From: Bacteriovoracaceae bacterium
GTDB taxonomy: Bacteria; Bdellovibrionota; Bacteriovoracia; Bacteriovoracales; Bacteriovoracaceae
DNA: 58,406 bases
Reading direction: 5' to 3'
Assembly: GCA_947441615.1 (NCBI GenBank)
Contig: CANEUH010000024.1
Location: 1 to 58,406 of the forward strand
Made by a program: the position numbers and the translations under genes. Positions 27,732 through 38,068 of the stretch are shown piece after piece (position 1 is the first letter of the stretch; every line of letters begins with the position of its first letter). Under the pieces are notes generated by a model. It was not told the origin of the DNA, ran no database searches, and saw nothing but the letters and a program-made list of their open reading frames with translations.

Positions 27732-28268
27732 ATGGACAACAATGAAAATGTGAACAACAAGTCTGAAGAAGTTAAGGACACAACCGATACTGAGGCGGCT
27801 GAGCTCTCTTCAGAATCTCAACCTAAAAAAGAAGAAGTAGATTACAAGGCGAAGTACTTCTACATTGCAGCTGAAATGGATAACTTCAGAAAGCGCATGG
27901 AAAGAGAGAAGGAAAACCTCATTAAGTTTGGTAACGAGCGTGTTTTAAGTGATCTTATTCAAGTCGTGGATAACTTCGAGCGCACAATTGAAATGCTTAA
28001 GTTTGATCAGGACCCGAAGATAAAAAATATCGTCACTGGCATTGATATGGTTCAAAAACAGTTTATTGATACCTTATCAAAGCACGGATTAACTCCTGTA
28101 CAGTCCGTTGGCAAAGATTTTGATCCTAATTTCCATGAGGCGATGGCCCAGGAATATGCTGAAGGAGCAAAACCAAACCAGGTCTTAAAAGAATTCCAAA
28201 AGGGATATACGTTGAATGGACGCCTAGTAAGAGCAGCAAAGGTCGTTGTTGCGAGCGATAAACAATAA
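27732..28268 (+). CDS. grpE: Nucleotide exchange factor GrpE
   Basis: GrpE releases ADP from DnaK in the Hsp70 cycle and acts as a thermosensor. The 178-residue protein has a charged, disordered N-terminal stretch (1-40), the long coiled-coil helix with AEMDNFRKRMEREKENL (about residues 49-65), and the C-terminal beta-domain with FDPNFHEAM and YTLNGRLVRAAKVVVA. First gene of grpE-dnaK-dnaJ; the order without hrcA fits proteobacterial sigma-32 control. Confidence 0.96.
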   Translation: MDNNENVNNKSEEVKDTTDTEAAELSSESQPKKEEVDYKAKYFYIAAEMDNFRKRMEREKENLIKFGNERVLSDLIQVVDNFERTIEMLKFDQDPKIKNIVTGIDMVQKQFIDTLSKHGLTPVQSVGKDFDPNFHEAMAQEYAEGAKPNQVLKEFQKGYTLNGRLVRAAKVVVASDKQ

Positions 28269-28295
28269 TAAAGATTAAAAAATAAGGAGAATTAT

Positions 28296-30212
28296 ATGGG
28301 AAAAATTATCGGAATTGACTTAGGTACTACAAATTCATGTGTCGCAGTTATGGAAAACGGCGCTTATAAAATTATACCAAATGCAGAGGGGCATAATACA
28401 ACTCCGTCTATTATTGGATTTGCTAATAATGGAGAAAACCTTGTTGGTCAGGTGGCAAAACGTCAAGCTGTGACAAATCCAAGTAAAACTCTTTTTGGTA
28501 TTAAGCGACTCATTGGTCGAAAGTTTACTGACAAGGAAGTAGCGCACTTTAAAGAAATTGCCCCATTCGAAATTTTTGCTAATAAAAATGGTGATGCTTG
28601 GGTGAAAGTTGATGGTAAAGAATTTTCTCCACAAGAAATTTCCGCTAAAGTTCTAGAGAAAATGAAAAAGGCAGCTGAGGATTACCTTGGTCAGCCAGTG
28701 ACCGAAGCGGTGATCACTGTACCGGCCTACTTTAATGATGCTCAAAGACAGGCAACGAAAGATGCAGGTCGTATCGCTGGTCTAGATGTTAAGCGGATTA
28801 TCAATGAACCAACAGCAGCTGCACTCGCTTACGGCCAAGATGTTAAGAAAGACAAGAACATTGCAGTATTCGACCTTGGTGGTGGTACATTCGACGTTTC
28901 AATTCTTGAAATTACTGCTGACGGTGTATTCGAGGTGAAAGCAACAAACGGAGATACATTCCTTGGTGGTGAGGACTTCGATTACAGAATCATCAACTGG
29001 ATGGCAGAAGAGTTTAAAAAAGAAACAAGTATTGATCTTAAAAAAGATAAAATGGCCCTTCAGCGTTTGAAAGAAGCTGCAGAAAAAGCTAAGCATGAGC
29101 TTTCTTCTGTAACTCAAACAGATATCAATCTTCCGTTTATTACAATGGATGCAACTGGACCTAAGCACTTAAACCTCAATCTTTCGAGAGCAAAGTTTGA
29201 GTCACTTATTGGGGATCTCATCGATAAATTGGTTGCTCCTTGTAAAACAGCGATCAAAGATTCTGGATTGGCGTTAAATGAAATCCAAGATGTGATTCTT
29301 GTTGGTGGAGCTACTCGTACACCAATCGTTCAGCAGAAAGTGAAAGAAATCTTCGGTAAAGAGCCACATAAAGGTGTTAACCCAGATGAAGTTGTAGCTG
29401 CAGGTGCAGCGATTCAGGGTGGAGTACTTGGTGGAGATGTTAAGGACGTTCTTCTTTTAGACGTAACTCCTCTTTCTCTTGGAATCGAAACTCTTGGTGG
29501 TGTATTCACAAAAATCATCGAAAAGAACACAACGATTCCGACTAAGAAATCTCAAGTGTTTTCAACAGCAGTCGATAATCAACCAGCTGTGTCTATCCAT
29601 GTTCAGCAAGGTGAGCGTGAGTTCTCTGCTGATAACAAAACACTTGGTCGATTTGATTTAACAGGTATTACACCAGCTCCTCGTGGTGTGCCTCAGATTG
29701 AGGTCACTTTTGATATCGATGCAAACGGTATTGTTCATGTGACTTCAACAGATAAAGCTACTGGTAAGTCTCAAAATATCGTGATCACTTCTAACTCTGG
29801 TCTTTCTGAAGAAGAGATCAAGAGGATGGTGGCGGATGCAGAAAAGAACCGTGATGCAGATAAAAAGCGTCGTGAAGTAGTTGATGCAAGAAATAATCTT
29901 GATGGCCTAGTCTTTGCTTCTGAAAAAGGAATCAAAGATGCAGGTGATAAAGTTCCAGCTGATAAAAAAGCTGAGATTGAAGGAGCAATAAGTGAAGCAA
30001 AAACAAAACTCACTTCAGAGTCTTTGGACGAAATTAAAGCAGCGACTGAAAGATTACAAAACGTCGCTCACAGCCTTGCCCAGTTCATGTATCAAGGAAC
30101 CGGAGCTGATTCCGGTGCTGGTGCCGGTAAGGAGACCGGATCACAAGATCAATCGTCCGCTAAAAAAGACGACGGAGATGATGTGGTAGATGCTGATTAC
30201 AAAGAAGTTTAA
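28296..30212 (+). CDS. dnaK: Chaperone protein DnaK (Hsp70)
   Basis: DnaK is the main ATP-driven folding chaperone. The 638-residue protein begins with the phosphate-binding loop [13 protein letters not shown] and contains [13 protein letters not shown] (about residues 194-206) and the linker [16 protein letters not shown] before the peptide-binding domain. The C-terminal tail, rich in glycine, serine and acidic residues, ends in DADYKEV. GGAG precedes ATG 28296. Confidence 0.98.
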   Translation: MGKIIGIDLGTTNSCVAVMENGAYKIIPNAEGHNTTPSIIGFANNGENLVGQVAKRQAVTNPSKTLFGIKRLIGRKFTDKEVAHFKEIAPFEIFANKNGDAWVKVDGKEFSPQEISAKVLEKMKKAAEDYLGQPVTEAVITVPAYFNDAQRQATKDAGRIAGLDVKRIINEPTAAALAYGQDVKKDKNIAVFDLGGGTFDVSILEITADGVFEVKATNGDTFLGGEDFDYRIINWMAEEFKKETSIDLKKDKMALQRLKEAAEKAKHELSSVTQTDINLPFITMDATGPKHLNLNLSRAKFESLIGDLIDKLVAPCKTAIKDSGLALNEIQDVILVGGATRTPIVQQKVKEIFGKEPHKGVNPDEVVAAGAAIQGGVLGGDVKDVLLLDVTPLSLGIETLGGVFTKIIEKNTTIPTKKSQVFSTAVDNQPAVSIHVQQGEREFSADNKTLGRFDLTGITPAPRGVPQIEVTFDIDANGIVHVTSTDKATGKSQNIVITSNSGLSEEEIKRMVADAEKNRDADKKRREVVDARNNLDGLVFASEKGIKDAGDKVPADKKAEIEGAISEAKTKLTSESLDEIKAATERLQNVAHSLAQFMYQGTGADSGAGAGKETGSQDQSSAKKDDGDDVVDADYKEV

Positions 30213-30238
30213 CAAGTAAGAAAAATGGTTTATCACTG

Positions 30239-30266
30239 GGCCCCTTAGTAATAAGGGGCCTTGTTT
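30239..30266 (+). terminator. Stem-loop between dnaK and dnaJ (attenuator or partial terminator)
   Basis: GGCCCCTTA (30239-30247) pairs perfectly with TAAGGGGCC (30252-30260) around a GTAA tetraloop, followed by TTGTTT. It lies 16 bp before the dnaJ ribosome-binding site (GGTGGA, 30270-30275). Since no separate dnaJ promoter is seen, it may reduce dnaJ expression relative to dnaK or stabilise the dnaK mRNA. Confidence 0.75.
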
Positions 30267-30282
30267 ATGGTGGATAAAAATT

Positions 30283-31434
30283 ATGAGTGATAAAAGAGAT
30301 TATTACGAAATCCTGGGTGTTGCTAAAAATGCAAGCAAGGATGAAATTAAAAAAGCTTATAGAAAATTGGCGATGCAGTTTCACCCGGATAAAAATCCAG
30401 GTAACAAAGAAGCTGAGGCAAAATTTAAGGAAGCTTCTCATGCCGCAGATATTCTTATGGATGATCAAAAGCGTGCCATGTACGATCGCATGGGGCACGC
30501 AGCTGAACAAGGCGGCATGGGCGGAGGCGGAGGATTCCAAGGTGGATTCTCTGGGGATTTTGGAGATCTAGGTGATATCTTTGGAGATATTTTTGGAGAT
30601 ATCCTAGGTGGTCAACGCGGTAGAGGGGGAGCAGGGGGCGGACGTCGTCGATCGCGTGCCCAAGCTGGAGATGATCTTCAAACAGAAATGTTTGTTACTT
30701 TTGAAGAAGCTGCCTTTGGGATAGAGAAAGAAATACAAATTAATAGGTCTGTTGCTTGTGAACCGTGCCACGGAACTGGGGCAAAAAAAGGTTCAGGGCC
30801 CACGACTTGTGATATGTGTCAGGGGCATGGAGAAGTTAGGCGTCAGCAGGGCTTTTTCACGATTGCGCAACCGTGTCCAAAATGTCATGGAACAGGCCAG
30901 GTCATCAAAGACGCTTGTGAAACTTGCAGCGGAAGAGGCCGAAGTAAAAAACGCGAAAAATTAAGTGTGAAGGTTCCAGCTGGAATTGATGAAGGTCAGC
31001 GCCTGAAGCTTTCGGGACAAGGGGATGCTGGTCTCAATGGTGGTCCTTCAGGGGATCTTTACGTCATGATTCATCTTGAACCGCATGAATTTTTTAAGCG
31101 TGAAGACTATGATGTTCATTGTGATGTACCGATAAGTTTTTCTCAAGCTGCTCTTGGAACAGAAGTTGAGGTACCAACATTAGGTGGAAGAGTTTCAATG
31201 AAGATTCCAGATGGTACTCAGTCTGGTCAAAAGATGAAGCTGAGGAATAAGGGCATTACTAAACTAGGCGGCTATGGTTTTGGGGATCAAATTATTACGA
31301 TCCACGTTGAAACTCCTGCAAAGCTTAGCAAAGAGCAGCGAGAAATATTCTCTCGCCTTGCCGAGTTAGAGCAGAACACTTCAAATCCAATGACCAAAGG
31401 GTTTTTTGAGCGTGTTCGTGAACTATTTCAATAA
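30283..31434 (+). CDS. dnaJ: Chaperone protein DnaJ (Hsp40)
   Basis: DnaJ delivers clients to DnaK and stimulates its ATPase. The 383-residue protein has the full class I layout: a J domain with the HPD motif in QFHPDKNPG, and a glycine/phenylalanine-rich region (about 70-125) unusually rich in glycine and aspartate repeats ([14 protein letters not shown]). Four CxxCxGxG zinc repeats follow ([32 protein letters not shown]), then the C-terminal client-binding domain. Third gene of the heat-shock operon. Confidence 0.97.
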   Translation: MSDKRDYYEILGVAKNASKDEIKKAYRKLAMQFHPDKNPGNKEAEAKFKEASHAADILMDDQKRAMYDRMGHAAEQGGMGGGGGFQGGFSGDFGDLGDIFGDIFGDILGGQRGRGGAGGGRRRSRAQAGDDLQTEMFVTFEEAAFGIEKEIQINRSVACEPCHGTGAKKGSGPTTCDMCQGHGEVRRQQGFFTIAQPCPKCHGTGQVIKDACETCSGRGRSKKREKLSVKVPAGIDEGQRLKLSGQGDAGLNGGPSGDLYVMIHLEPHEFFKREDYDVHCDVPISFSQAALGTEVEVPTLGGRVSMKIPDGTQSGQKMKLRNKGITKLGGYGFGDQIITIHVETPAKLSKEQREIFSRLAELEQNTSNPMTKGFFERVRELFQ

Positions 31435-31522
31435 TATCTTACTGGTTGGGGCAATCTTGCCCTGACCATTTAAGAGAGACTTTTTTTTTATCCAGAGTTA
31501 AAATCTTAGCATCAATTATTTC

Positions 31523-33481
31523 ATGAAGGGCCTTATGCGCATCTTGTTTTGTCTGTTATTATTTATTTCTTCATGCTCACACTTTCAAAGTTCACCAAAA
31601 ATTGATGAATCAAAAATTTCTATTGAAGTGAAACAGAAGCTTGATGAGGCACGAGAGCTTATTAAACAAAACAAGCCAAAGATCGCAATAAGTAAATTAG
31701 CAGAGCTTGATGATAATAAAATTTCTCCTATCGAAAAATCTCTCAAATACAACCTTAAGGGAGTCACTCTCTTTAATATGGGCGAGATAGAGAAATCAAT
31801 TCTTAATTTTGAAGTCTCTGAAAAATATGCTCCTGATGAGACACAACTTTATAGTCAGGTTCAGCTCAACATGGCGAGTGGTCATTTTAAGTTAAATCAA
31901 TTCAACGAACTAAAAGAGCGATTAGGAAAGATTGATAAAAAACATTTGTCCTCTGCAGAAATTAAAAAATACGCACAGCTGAGTCTTGCTTACGCGGACA
32001 AGGTTCAAAATCATAAAATGATTGTGAGTTCAACCATCCTTTTGATGAGTGATGTTAAAACGATTTCAGAAATTCAAAATTCAAACCTATACGATTCTTT
32101 AAAAGACGCTTTCTCTAAACTTTCTCAGGGAGCGAAAATTGAACTGATGGAAGAATTTAATAACTCTGGAAATCTAGCGGTTGCCCAACTCGCTCAGCTA
32201 GAAGCTGAAGAGAGATATCTATCGGGTGATAAAAGCGGCGCCCAAGATGTTCTGTCGTGGTTAAAATCGGAATTTAGCAGCAATAATGAAGTAAAAAAAT
32301 TCATGCAACAATTTGAACTTCGTTTAGAAAATTCTTCTCGCATAAGTATTAACGACATTGGGCTTGTCTTACCTCTTTCTGGTGAGAAAGCGAGCTTTGG
32401 ACAAAAAGCTCTCAGTGGTGTTGATACAGGATTAAAAGTTTTGGGTCTAAATGAAAAAGTAAAAATTCACACAAAGGACTCGGTTGATTCTCCTGCCCAG
32501 GCCGCCCAAGCAGTTTTAGACCTTATTCGAGAGGAAAAGGTTTCTTTTATCATCGGCGGATTATTTCCGGAAAGCGCCAAAGCGGAATATCTAGAGGCGA
32601 GAAAATATGGAGTGCTCTATATTTCACTCTCTCAGATCAATTTACCCAAGGAAGAAAAAAATCATCACTTGATTGAAGTTCAGGGTTCAATCGAATCTCA
32701 AGTCGAGGCCCTTCTTTCAGAAAATATGATTAATAAATTTGGAGCTAGAATTGGTGTTATCTTTCCTGAAAATGAAGCAGGAAAATCTTATCTGGATGAA
32801 ATCTGGAGAAAGGCACAACAAAAAAACTTAGAAATAACTTCAGTCGCAAGTTTCCCAAAAAATACTCATGATTATCGAGATACGGCGCAGTTATTTCTTG
32901 GCTTAAAATACCCAAGAGAAAGAGCGGAAGAGTTAAAGATTTTAGATGACGTTTATTCGCATGAAAAAAGTACGATCAGAAGAGTCCAGACTCTCTCACC
33001 AGTTTTAGATTTCGACTGGGTTTTTCTTGCGACTTATCCCCACGAAGCGACTCAGTTAATTCCTACTCTGGGCTATTATGATGCTAATAGAATAAAAATA
33101 GTTGGTGGCCCTAGTTGGGTCTCAAAATCTCTCGTGAAAGAGCAAAAAAATCTAGGGACTCTGTATTTTGTTGGGGATGATCCCAAGGATATAAATCAAC
33201 AGATGCTCAGTAAATTTCAGGAACTATATCATCGTCCTGCCAGCCTGATCGAGATCATTTCCCTGGATGCTATGAAACTGGGTGCCGAAACATTACAGGT
33301 CGCAGGAGAAGTTCGTAATCGTGATGATTTTGATCAGAAACTCAAGGCGAAAGGTAAACTTAAAGGATTATCTACCGAGTGGGATTATAAAGAGGGTATT
33401 TGGCTCAAGAGGATGAATGCCATGACCATCACTCGTGGGGAGATCGTGAAATTATTTGAGGGATCACAGACTTCGAATTAG
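31523..33481 (+). CDS. LpoA/LppC-like lipoprotein with TPR-like and periplasmic-binding domains
   Basis: A 652-residue predicted lipoprotein. The signal peptide ends in a lipobox-like LLFISSC, making the cysteine near residue 18 the lipidation site. Residues 35-260 are helical repeats resembling tetratricopeptides. From about residue 275 (ISINDIGLVLPLSGEKASFG) there is a type-I periplasmic-binding fold like that of LpoA, which activates penicillin-binding protein 1A at the outer membrane. A role in peptidoglycan synthesis is therefore likely but inferred from architecture. A second in-frame ATG (31535) is a possible start. It converges with hpt, overlapping by 4 bp. Confidence 0.82.
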   Translation: MKGLMRILFCLLLFISSCSHFQSSPKIDESKISIEVKQKLDEARELIKQNKPKIAISKLAELDDNKISPIEKSLKYNLKGVTLFNMGEIEKSILNFEVSEKYAPDETQLYSQVQLNMASGHFKLNQFNELKERLGKIDKKHLSSAEIKKYAQLSLAYADKVQNHKMIVSSTILLMSDVKTISEIQNSNLYDSLKDAFSKLSQGAKIELMEEFNNSGNLAVAQLAQLEAEERYLSGDKSGAQDVLSWLKSEFSSNNEVKKFMQQFELRLENSSRISINDIGLVLPLSGEKASFGQKALSGVDTGLKVLGLNEKVKIHTKDSVDSPAQAAQAVLDLIREEKVSFIIGGLFPESAKAEYLEARKYGVLYISLSQINLPKEEKNHHLIEVQGSIESQVEALLSENMINKFGARIGVIFPENEAGKSYLDEIWRKAQQKNLEITSVASFPKNTHDYRDTAQLFLGLKYPRERAEELKILDDVYSHEKSTIRRVQTLSPVLDFDWVFLATYPHEATQLIPTLGYYDANRIKIVGGPSWVSKSLVKEQKNLGTLYFVGDDPKDINQQMLSKFQELYHRPASLIEIISLDAMKLGAETLQVAGEVRNRDDFDQKLKAKGKLKGLSTEWDYKEGIWLKRMNAMTITRGEIVKLFEGSQTSN

Positions 33482-34044
33482 TTTGGATATTTTAGATAGT
33501 ATACTTGCTCAAAGTTTCTGCCATAATCTTCTAGATCTAGACCGTAGCCAATAATGAACTGGTCATCAATCTTTTTACCCGTAAGATCGGGTTGAATATT
33601 GACGGCCCTTTTATATGGCTTGTCAAAAAGTGTCACCACTTCAAGAGAGCGGGGAGAGGCGAGTTGAATTCTCTTTTTCAGAAAACTGAGTGCTCTTCCA
33701 GTGTCGACAATTTCTTCAACTATTACCACATTTCGATCCATCACATTCGTCGTGAAGTCTTTACTGATGGTGATTGTTCCGTGATTTTCCTTGCTGCGCC
33801 CAACAGCTTGGAGCTTAACGAAATCGACGTAGACTTTTACTCCCTTAATTTCTCTAACTAGGTCGGCAAGAAAGACCATGCTACCCTTAAGTACTCCGAT
33901 TAAAACGAGATCCTGGCCTTGGTATTTCTGGGAAAGGGTATTTCCAAGTGCTTCAACAATCCCCTTGATTTCCTTTGAGTCAATGTAGTTAACAAACTGG
34001 TTAGAAACAAAACTAGAGGGGAATTTATTTTTTTCATCGCTCAT
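33478..34044 (-). CDS. hpt: Hypoxanthine phosphoribosyltransferase
   Basis: A 188-residue purine-salvage enzyme forming IMP (and usually GMP) from base and PRPP. The signature PRPP loop is VVIVEEIVDTGRALSF (about residues 107-122), with the earlier LIGVLKGSMVFLADL and KVYVDFVKLQAVG typical of the family. The segment EEIVDTG differs from the most common EDIIDTG by a conservative change. It overlaps the end of the upstream plus-strand gene and is transcribed away from mreB, with a 228-bp gap between them. Confidence 0.93.
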   Translation of the reverse strand: MSDEKNKFPSSFVSNQFVNYIDSKEIKGIVEALGNTLSQKYQGQDLVLIGVLKGSMVFLADLVREIKGVKVYVDFVKLQAVGRSKENHGTITISKDFTTNVMDRNVVIVEEIVDTGRALSFLKKRIQLASPRSLEVVTLFDKPYKRAVNIQPDLTGKKIDDQFIIGYGLDLEDYGRNFEQVYYLKYPN

Positions 34045-34152
34045 GGGGGTCCTTCGTTAGAAAAGTAATAATACTGTTACATGGGTTCAGAAGCAATTTG
34101 AACATAGCTGATTTTTTTACTCGGAAAAAGAAAACTGTTTAAATTCTTGTCC

Positions 34153-34251
34153 ATGATGGGGGTCAGTGATAAATTTAGATCATACTTTTTTGTTCTGCTC
34201 ATTTTCTTCCCCGTACAAGGCAGTGCCATTAAGGATTCCGAAATAAATTAA
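34153..34251 (+). CDS. Short open frame resembling a bare signal peptide
   Basis: A 32-codon frame, MMGVSDKFRSYFFVLLIFF then PVQGSAIKDSEIN, looks like a signal peptide with cleavage after GSA and almost nothing behind it. It lies between hpt and mreB and ends 21 bp before the mreB start. No strong ribosome-binding site precedes it. It may be a remnant of a secreted protein gene, or a chance frame. The rest of the 228-bp gap shows only AT-rich sequence that must hold the hpt and mreB promoters. Confidence 0.3.
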   Translation: MMGVSDKFRSYFFVLLIFFPVQGSAIKDSEIN

Positions 34252-34263
34252 GTAGTGATTTAA

Positions 34264-35310
<1,047 letters not shown>

Positions 35311-35311
35311 T

Positions 35312-36121
35312 ATGTCAGAAATATTTTTTAGCCAACAGAATCTACCTGAGACGATAAGCAAATTGTCTCAGGTGGTTCAATCGAAGTCGAATGTGACTCT
35401 TTGGTTAAAAGGTAAAAAAGAGAAATACAATTTTAGGGCACTAAGTTTTGATAAAGATAAATTAGAACTTACTATCGATAATACTTTTTCTCCATTTCAG
35501 CCTAATTCTTCTGTGCTTTGTAGTTTTGACCTTTTAGGTGTCACGTTTTTTTCAGAAATTATTTATAGCTCAAACTCCAGTTATAATCTGCTGATCTTTA
35601 AAAATCCGCTCTATAAATCTGAACGTCGTTCGAGTTTTAGACTTTTAACTTTTCCACACCATCAAGTTTGGGCTTTTTTTGATATTGAAAATGCTAACGA
35701 GGGTGGGAAAATTATTGATCTCAAAGGAAGAGGATCTCAGACGACACTGTTTAAAAGTTTTTTGAAAGTTATAGGTGATCATCAAACCGCTGATCAAAAT
35801 AAAATCAAAATTCGAATTCAAGATTTGTCTACGACGGGAATGGCGCTTGAAATAAGTGATCTTGAAGCAGTTTATTTTGATAAAGGAATGAGTTTTCATA
35901 AAGTCGATATTGTCTTTAACGATGAGACGATTCAAATACCCACGGCGAAAATTGTTTATGTAGTAAATTATATTTCTAGTGACCGTGCCGTTAAGAAGTA
36001 TAAAGTAGGGATTCATTTTGAGAACCTCACTCCTTCTTTAGATGATAAGCTTGGAAGAAAAATTAATTCATTACTCAGACTTACTGATGCAAAAAAAGAC
36101 TTTGAGATATTTTTAAAGTGA
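35312..36121 (+). CDS. PilZ-domain protein
   Basis: A 269-residue cytoplasmic protein with PilZ-type cyclic-di-GMP-binding motifs: ERRSSFRL near residues 103-110 (RxxxR-like) and DLSTTGMAL near 171-179 (the D/NxSxxG motif), separated by an insert of about 60 residues. The arginine spacing is R-R-S-S-F-R, so binding is plausible though not certain. An N-terminal YcgR-like region precedes it. It starts 1 bp after mreB, suggesting a link between c-di-GMP and cell-shape control. It overlaps the following lipoprotein gene by 4 bp (GTGA). Confidence 0.8.
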   Translation: MSEIFFSQQNLPETISKLSQVVQSKSNVTLWLKGKKEKYNFRALSFDKDKLELTIDNTFSPFQPNSSVLCSFDLLGVTFFSEIIYSSNSSYNLLIFKNPLYKSERRSSFRLLTFPHHQVWAFFDIENANEGGKIIDLKGRGSQTTLFKSFLKVIGDHQTADQNKIKIRIQDLSTTGMALEISDLEAVYFDKGMSFHKVDIVFNDETIQIPTAKIVYVVNYISSDRAVKKYKVGIHFENLTPSLDDKLGRKINSLLRLTDAKKDFEIFLK

Positions 36122-36882
36122 AATTAATCATTGTACTAATGCTCTTTGCGGGATGCCGTTCCAGTTTTTTTCAGGGTGAGCCTAGGTTGGGAAAAAACAC
36201 TTATTCGTATATTGATGAAAGTGGGTCTTTTAATCTCATAAGAGAGTCGAAGCTTCTTGATCAAAAATTAGTAACTCGAAATCAAATGCTAGATAAAACT
36301 GGAAGTCGAGCAAAGATTCTAGAAAAGTCAGTGATGCTCTCTAGAGTTGGTTCTATTCAAATAAAAGACTCGAGACTTTTAACTGTGAGGCCCGAAGCTT
36401 CTGAATATACGGTTTGGATTGAGGGAAAAAAATACTTTTCGAGAATGCAAATAAATGCAGCTCGAAAGTCGATGACACTAACATTAGATAGTCCTGAACC
36501 TAAGTGGAAAGGGACATCCGAGATCCCTTTTCCAAGTGGAAAATATTTTTGCTTTTTTAATCAAATACCAGAGTGTCTTTATCATAATTACTTACTGTCT
36601 AATTCTAAAAATGCGGATGGTAAAAAAATGGATTTTTTTGTTGTTTGGGATAACTATCCCTACATCTCAGATTTATTGACGGCAGTTGGAGGTAAATTAT
36701 TTGCTCCCGCCTCAGTTAAATTTGATGGGGAAATAAATCATCTTTTCCGCTATATTGTAGAGATAGAGAATCAGGTGATTCTTTATCAATTTTCAAGATC
36801 CTTCGATTTGGTCAAAGTGGCGTGGATATCTCAGGGAATAACGATCGCTCCACCTGGTCAAGAAATTGCTGAAGATGAGTGA
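36118..36882 (+). CDS. Predicted lipoprotein of unknown function
   Basis: A 254-residue protein with a short hydrophobic N terminus ending in a lipobox-like MLFAGC (cysteine about residue 13), so probably lipid-anchored. It starts at GTG 36118, overlapping the PilZ stop in GTGA. The mature part has no recognised domain. It contains the cysteine pair CFFNQIPEC (about residues 144-152), which could be a disulfide. It also overlaps nagZ by 4 bp. Position in the mreB-PilZ-nagZ operon suggests a cell-envelope role. Confidence 0.7.
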   Translation: MKLIIVLMLFAGCRSSFFQGEPRLGKNTYSYIDESGSFNLIRESKLLDQKLVTRNQMLDKTGSRAKILEKSVMLSRVGSIQIKDSRLLTVRPEASEYTVWIEGKKYFSRMQINAARKSMTLTLDSPEPKWKGTSEIPFPSGKYFCFFNQIPECLYHNYLLSNSKNADGKKMDFFVVWDNYPYISDLLTAVGGKLFAPASVKFDGEINHLFRYIVEIENQVILYQFSRSFDLVKVAWISQGITIAPPGQEIAEDE

Positions 36883-37955
36883 GGTATTTTGTGGATAATG
36901 TTGGGCAATTATTAATCTCAGGGATAAAAGGAACTCAACTTCTTCCAGAAGAAATTGAATTCATTAAGAAAGAAAAACTAGGTGGAATTATCCTTTTTTC
37001 TCAAAATTTTGAAGATCCTGCGCAGCTTGCAGAGTTAGTAAATTCGATTCAAAAACTACGTGATGAGTACCCTCTTTTCATATCCGTCGATCACGAGGGT
37101 GGAAGAGTCTTGAGATTCAAAAAACACTTCACTCAATTTCCTTCAATGATGGAGTTTTCAAAATTGAATTCTCCTAAATTAGTTTACGAAGCTCATGAGA
37201 TTATGGCCAAAGAGCTAAATGCTTGCGGAATTAATCTTTCTTTCTCTCCGGTCTGCGATATCCTGACAAATCAAGAAAATAAAGTCATTGGGGATAGATC
37301 TTATGGGTCAGACCCTGAAATTGTTGAGAAGTATATTAGTGCTTCCATTAGAGGATTACAGACCAATAAAGTTCTTGCTTGTGCGAAACATTTTCCAGGG
37401 CATGGTGACACCTCAAAAGATTCTCATTTTGATCTACCTGTCGTTAAAACTTCATTTGACGTGTTAAAACAAAGAGAAGTTGTGCCATTTGCTAAGGCTT
37501 CAAAATCAAGAGTTGAGTTCATGATGATGGGTCATCTTTTAGTTGATGCGATTGACGATAAGTTACCGACCTCGCTTAGTCCTAGTGCCTATAGCTTTTT
37601 ACGAAGCGAGACTAAATTTACTAAAATTACGATTACTGACGATTTGGAAATGAAGGCCATTTCAGATCGTTTTAGTCTAGAAGAAGCCTCAGTGCTCGCC
37701 ATGAATGCGGGCGCCGATATGATCATCATGAGATCAACGGAGGCTGCACAAAAAGCTCTCCTTGCCATCAGAGAGGCCCTTAAGAAGAGAACAATGAAGA
37801 AAGAGCATGTATTAGAAAAACTCAACCGAGTTGAGAAATGTAAAAAAGAGTATTTCTCTGAATACGCTCCTATTTATATTCCTAAAATAGTGGACTCATT
37901 TAATACCGAATCATCAAAAAAGATTATGGGTTTATTTCAAACCATCAAATCCTGA
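36879..37955 (+). CDS. nagZ: Beta-N-acetylhexosaminidase, glycoside hydrolase family 3 (NagZ-like)
   Basis: NagZ removes N-acetylglucosamine from muropeptides during cell-wall recycling. The 358-residue protein carries the family 3 marks ISVDHEGGRVLRF (about residues 68-80), the KHFPGHGDTSKDSH loop (about 170-183) with the catalytic histidine/aspartate dyad, and TDDLEMKAI with the nucleophilic aspartate. No signal peptide is present, as expected for a cytoplasmic recycling enzyme. It starts at GTG 36879, overlapping the lipoprotein gene in GTGA. Confidence 0.92.
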   Translation: MRYFVDNVGQLLISGIKGTQLLPEEIEFIKKEKLGGIILFSQNFEDPAQLAELVNSIQKLRDEYPLFISVDHEGGRVLRFKKHFTQFPSMMEFSKLNSPKLVYEAHEIMAKELNACGINLSFSPVCDILTNQENKVIGDRSYGSDPEIVEKYISASIRGLQTNKVLACAKHFPGHGDTSKDSHFDLPVVKTSFDVLKQREVVPFAKASKSRVEFMMMGHLLVDAIDDKLPTSLSPSAYSFLRSETKFTKITITDDLEMKAISDRFSLEEASVLAMNAGADMIIMRSTEAAQKALLAIREALKKRTMKKEHVLEKLNRVEKCKKEYFSEYAPIYIPKIVDSFNTESSKKIMGLFQTIKS

Positions 37956-38068
37956 TTAGATTTGTTTCATTTAACCGATGGGTCAAATTTTTCCCTTTTC
38001 TTGAAATTACCAACCCTTAGGGATTTGTTGTTACTCTTAAAGTAATCTCATTTTGAGATCTGAGGACT

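Noticed and set aside
31443..31467. Hairpin after dnaJ (GGGCA/TGCCC) as terminator
   Set aside because: The stem is only 5 bp with weak flanks, and the T-run lies about 20 bp downstream, too far for a standard terminator.
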